Shown here: positions 63,688-64,000 of the stretch, piece by piece
How the letters are laid out: each line of letters opens with the position of its first letter
Numbering within the stretch: the first letter of the stretch is position 1
Assembly (NCBI GenBank): GCA_947476625.1
Contig: CANJRA010000003.1
Location: 88,439-152,438, forward strand
DNA from: Fidelibacterota bacterium
GTDB lineage: Bacteria > Pseudomonadota > Alphaproteobacteria > Rhodospirillales > Rhodospirillaceae
Length of the DNA: 64,000 bases
Reading direction: 5' to 3'
Notes under the pieces: model-generated
What the model was told of the DNA's origin: nothing
The model's input: the letters and a program-made list of their open reading frames with translations, nothing else
The model's database searches: none
Position numbers and translations under genes: made by a program

Positions 63688-63864
63688 ATGTCTGAAATCG
63701 GAACCATTACGCTTTTCCGCGAAAAATCCGTCGTTCACCGGGTTGAAGAACTCAACGACGACGACAGCGGCGGAGCTGCGCCGCCGGCGCTGATTTTGCG
63801 CTCGAACCGCATTACCATTCCGGTCAAAGCTGTCAATTCGCTTCCAACCGCGACCCCTCTGTAG
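63688..63864 (+). CDS. Small hypothetical protein (58 residues)
   Basis: The reading frame ATG 63688 to TAG 63862–63864 encodes MSEIGTITLFREK followed by an acidic stretch ELNDDDSGG and ALILRSNRITIPVKAV. A good ribosome binding site GAAGGAAG lies five bases upstream and the codon use is GC-rich like its neighbours. I do not recognise a family. The β-like C-terminus might be a small domain. The gene has about 120 bases before it without other features and a long hairpin directly after it. Confidence 0.5.
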   Translation: MSEIGTITLFREKSVVHRVEELNDDDSGGAAPPALILRSNRITIPVKAVNSLPTATPL

Positions 63865-63873
63865 TGAACGATT

Positions 63874-63984
63874 GGGCTTGTCCACGTAGTGCATAGGAGG
63901 GTCCCGCGGCCGACGCCGCGCGGCTCACCGCGCGCAAGCGGTGGCGGCCGTGGGAGGTACCTGTGCACCCACGTGGGTAAGCCC
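63874..63984. ncRNA. Candidate structured RNA or long terminator (rod-like hairpin)
   Basis: Three nested helices can pair: GGGCTT/AAGCCC with CCACGT/ACGTGG (63874–63887 and 63971–63984), GTGCATAGG/CCTGTGCAC (63889–63897 and 63960–63968, one wobble), and TCCCGCGGCCG/CGGCCGTGGGA. The whole forms a rod of about 110 bases, interrupted by small internal loops. The strand is unknown. It lacks the SRP RNA core sequence. It lies at the end of the window, so its context is incomplete. Confidence 0.45.
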
Positions 63985-64000
63985 GGGTGGGGGTCTGGGG

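Noticed and set aside
63874..63984. SRP 4.5S RNA
   Set aside because: The conserved GGAAGCAGCC-type core is absent on both strands.

Overview
The window looks like the chromosome of an alphaproteobacterium. The best evidence is the block 37.4–42.2 kb, where aroQ-accB-accC-aat lies convergent with DUF2155-mlaD-NDUFA12, an arrangement I associate with Alphaproteobacteria. A class II (B12-dependent) nrdJ, a ParE of alphaproteobacterial type and the DUF2141, DUF2155 and DUF482 proteins agree with this. Order-level placement (Rhodospirillales-like or a related lineage) is only a guess.

Layout. 0–1.8 kb: sugar nucleotidyltransferase genes, one fused to an RraA-like domain. 2–7.7 kb: pepN and a marR-emrA-emrB type efflux operon. 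7.8–25.7 kb: a stretch rich in decay. Remnants of a GNGPSL-type transferase, a SPOR protein, an S24 regulator, a guanine deaminase, a response regulator, an ArsR regulator and a TonB-dependent receptor lie among intact genes (alcohol dehydrogenase, ACS-family transporter, SAF-domain oxidoreductase, RNA methyltransferase, AraC regulator, a large secreted protein with a CxxCH motif, purE-purK). 25.7–37.1 kb: aminotransferase and GGT-like genes, M48 protease, DsbA-like protein, flgE, two MDR oxidoreductases, aldo/keto reductase, thiG-thiS. 37.4–43 kb: the conserved alphaproteobacterial block, then a PIN/AbrB toxin-antitoxin pair with a palindromic operator. 43–57 kb: nrdJ behind a structured leader, an orphan CD-NTase-like gene, asmA, serA, ridA, a FemAB-like gene, a REP-associated tyrosine transposase (RAYT), a thioesterase and parE. 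57–64 kb: valine-type acyl-CoA hydrolase, a second efflux module with a frameshifted adaptor and its TetR regulator, tRNA-Val(GAC) with a duplicated 3' end, N-formylglutamate amidohydrolase, a small gene, and a long hairpin that may be an RNA gene.

The most striking system is the RAYT gene at 53.3 kb with its palindromic repeat family. The unit has 10-base arms AATCCGTACC and GGTACGGATT around a central T or A. Eight loci lie between 34.9 and 57.0 kb, and I saw none elsewhere in the window. Most copies touch or overlap a stop codon, two bracket the transposase, and several sit beside short tandem duplications of a gene's 3' end. This suggests a live or recently active REP/RAYT system that targets gene ends, sometimes supplies stop codons and even C-terminal residues, and may act as a terminator.

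Other points of interest are the CD-NTase-like gene with an altered catalytic motif, the hairpin-rich nrdJ leader, the cytidylyltransferase–RraA fusion, the Lys/Ala/Pro-rich extension of AccB and the tandem MCE genes. All assignments come from reading sequence and motifs by eye; no database search was run.
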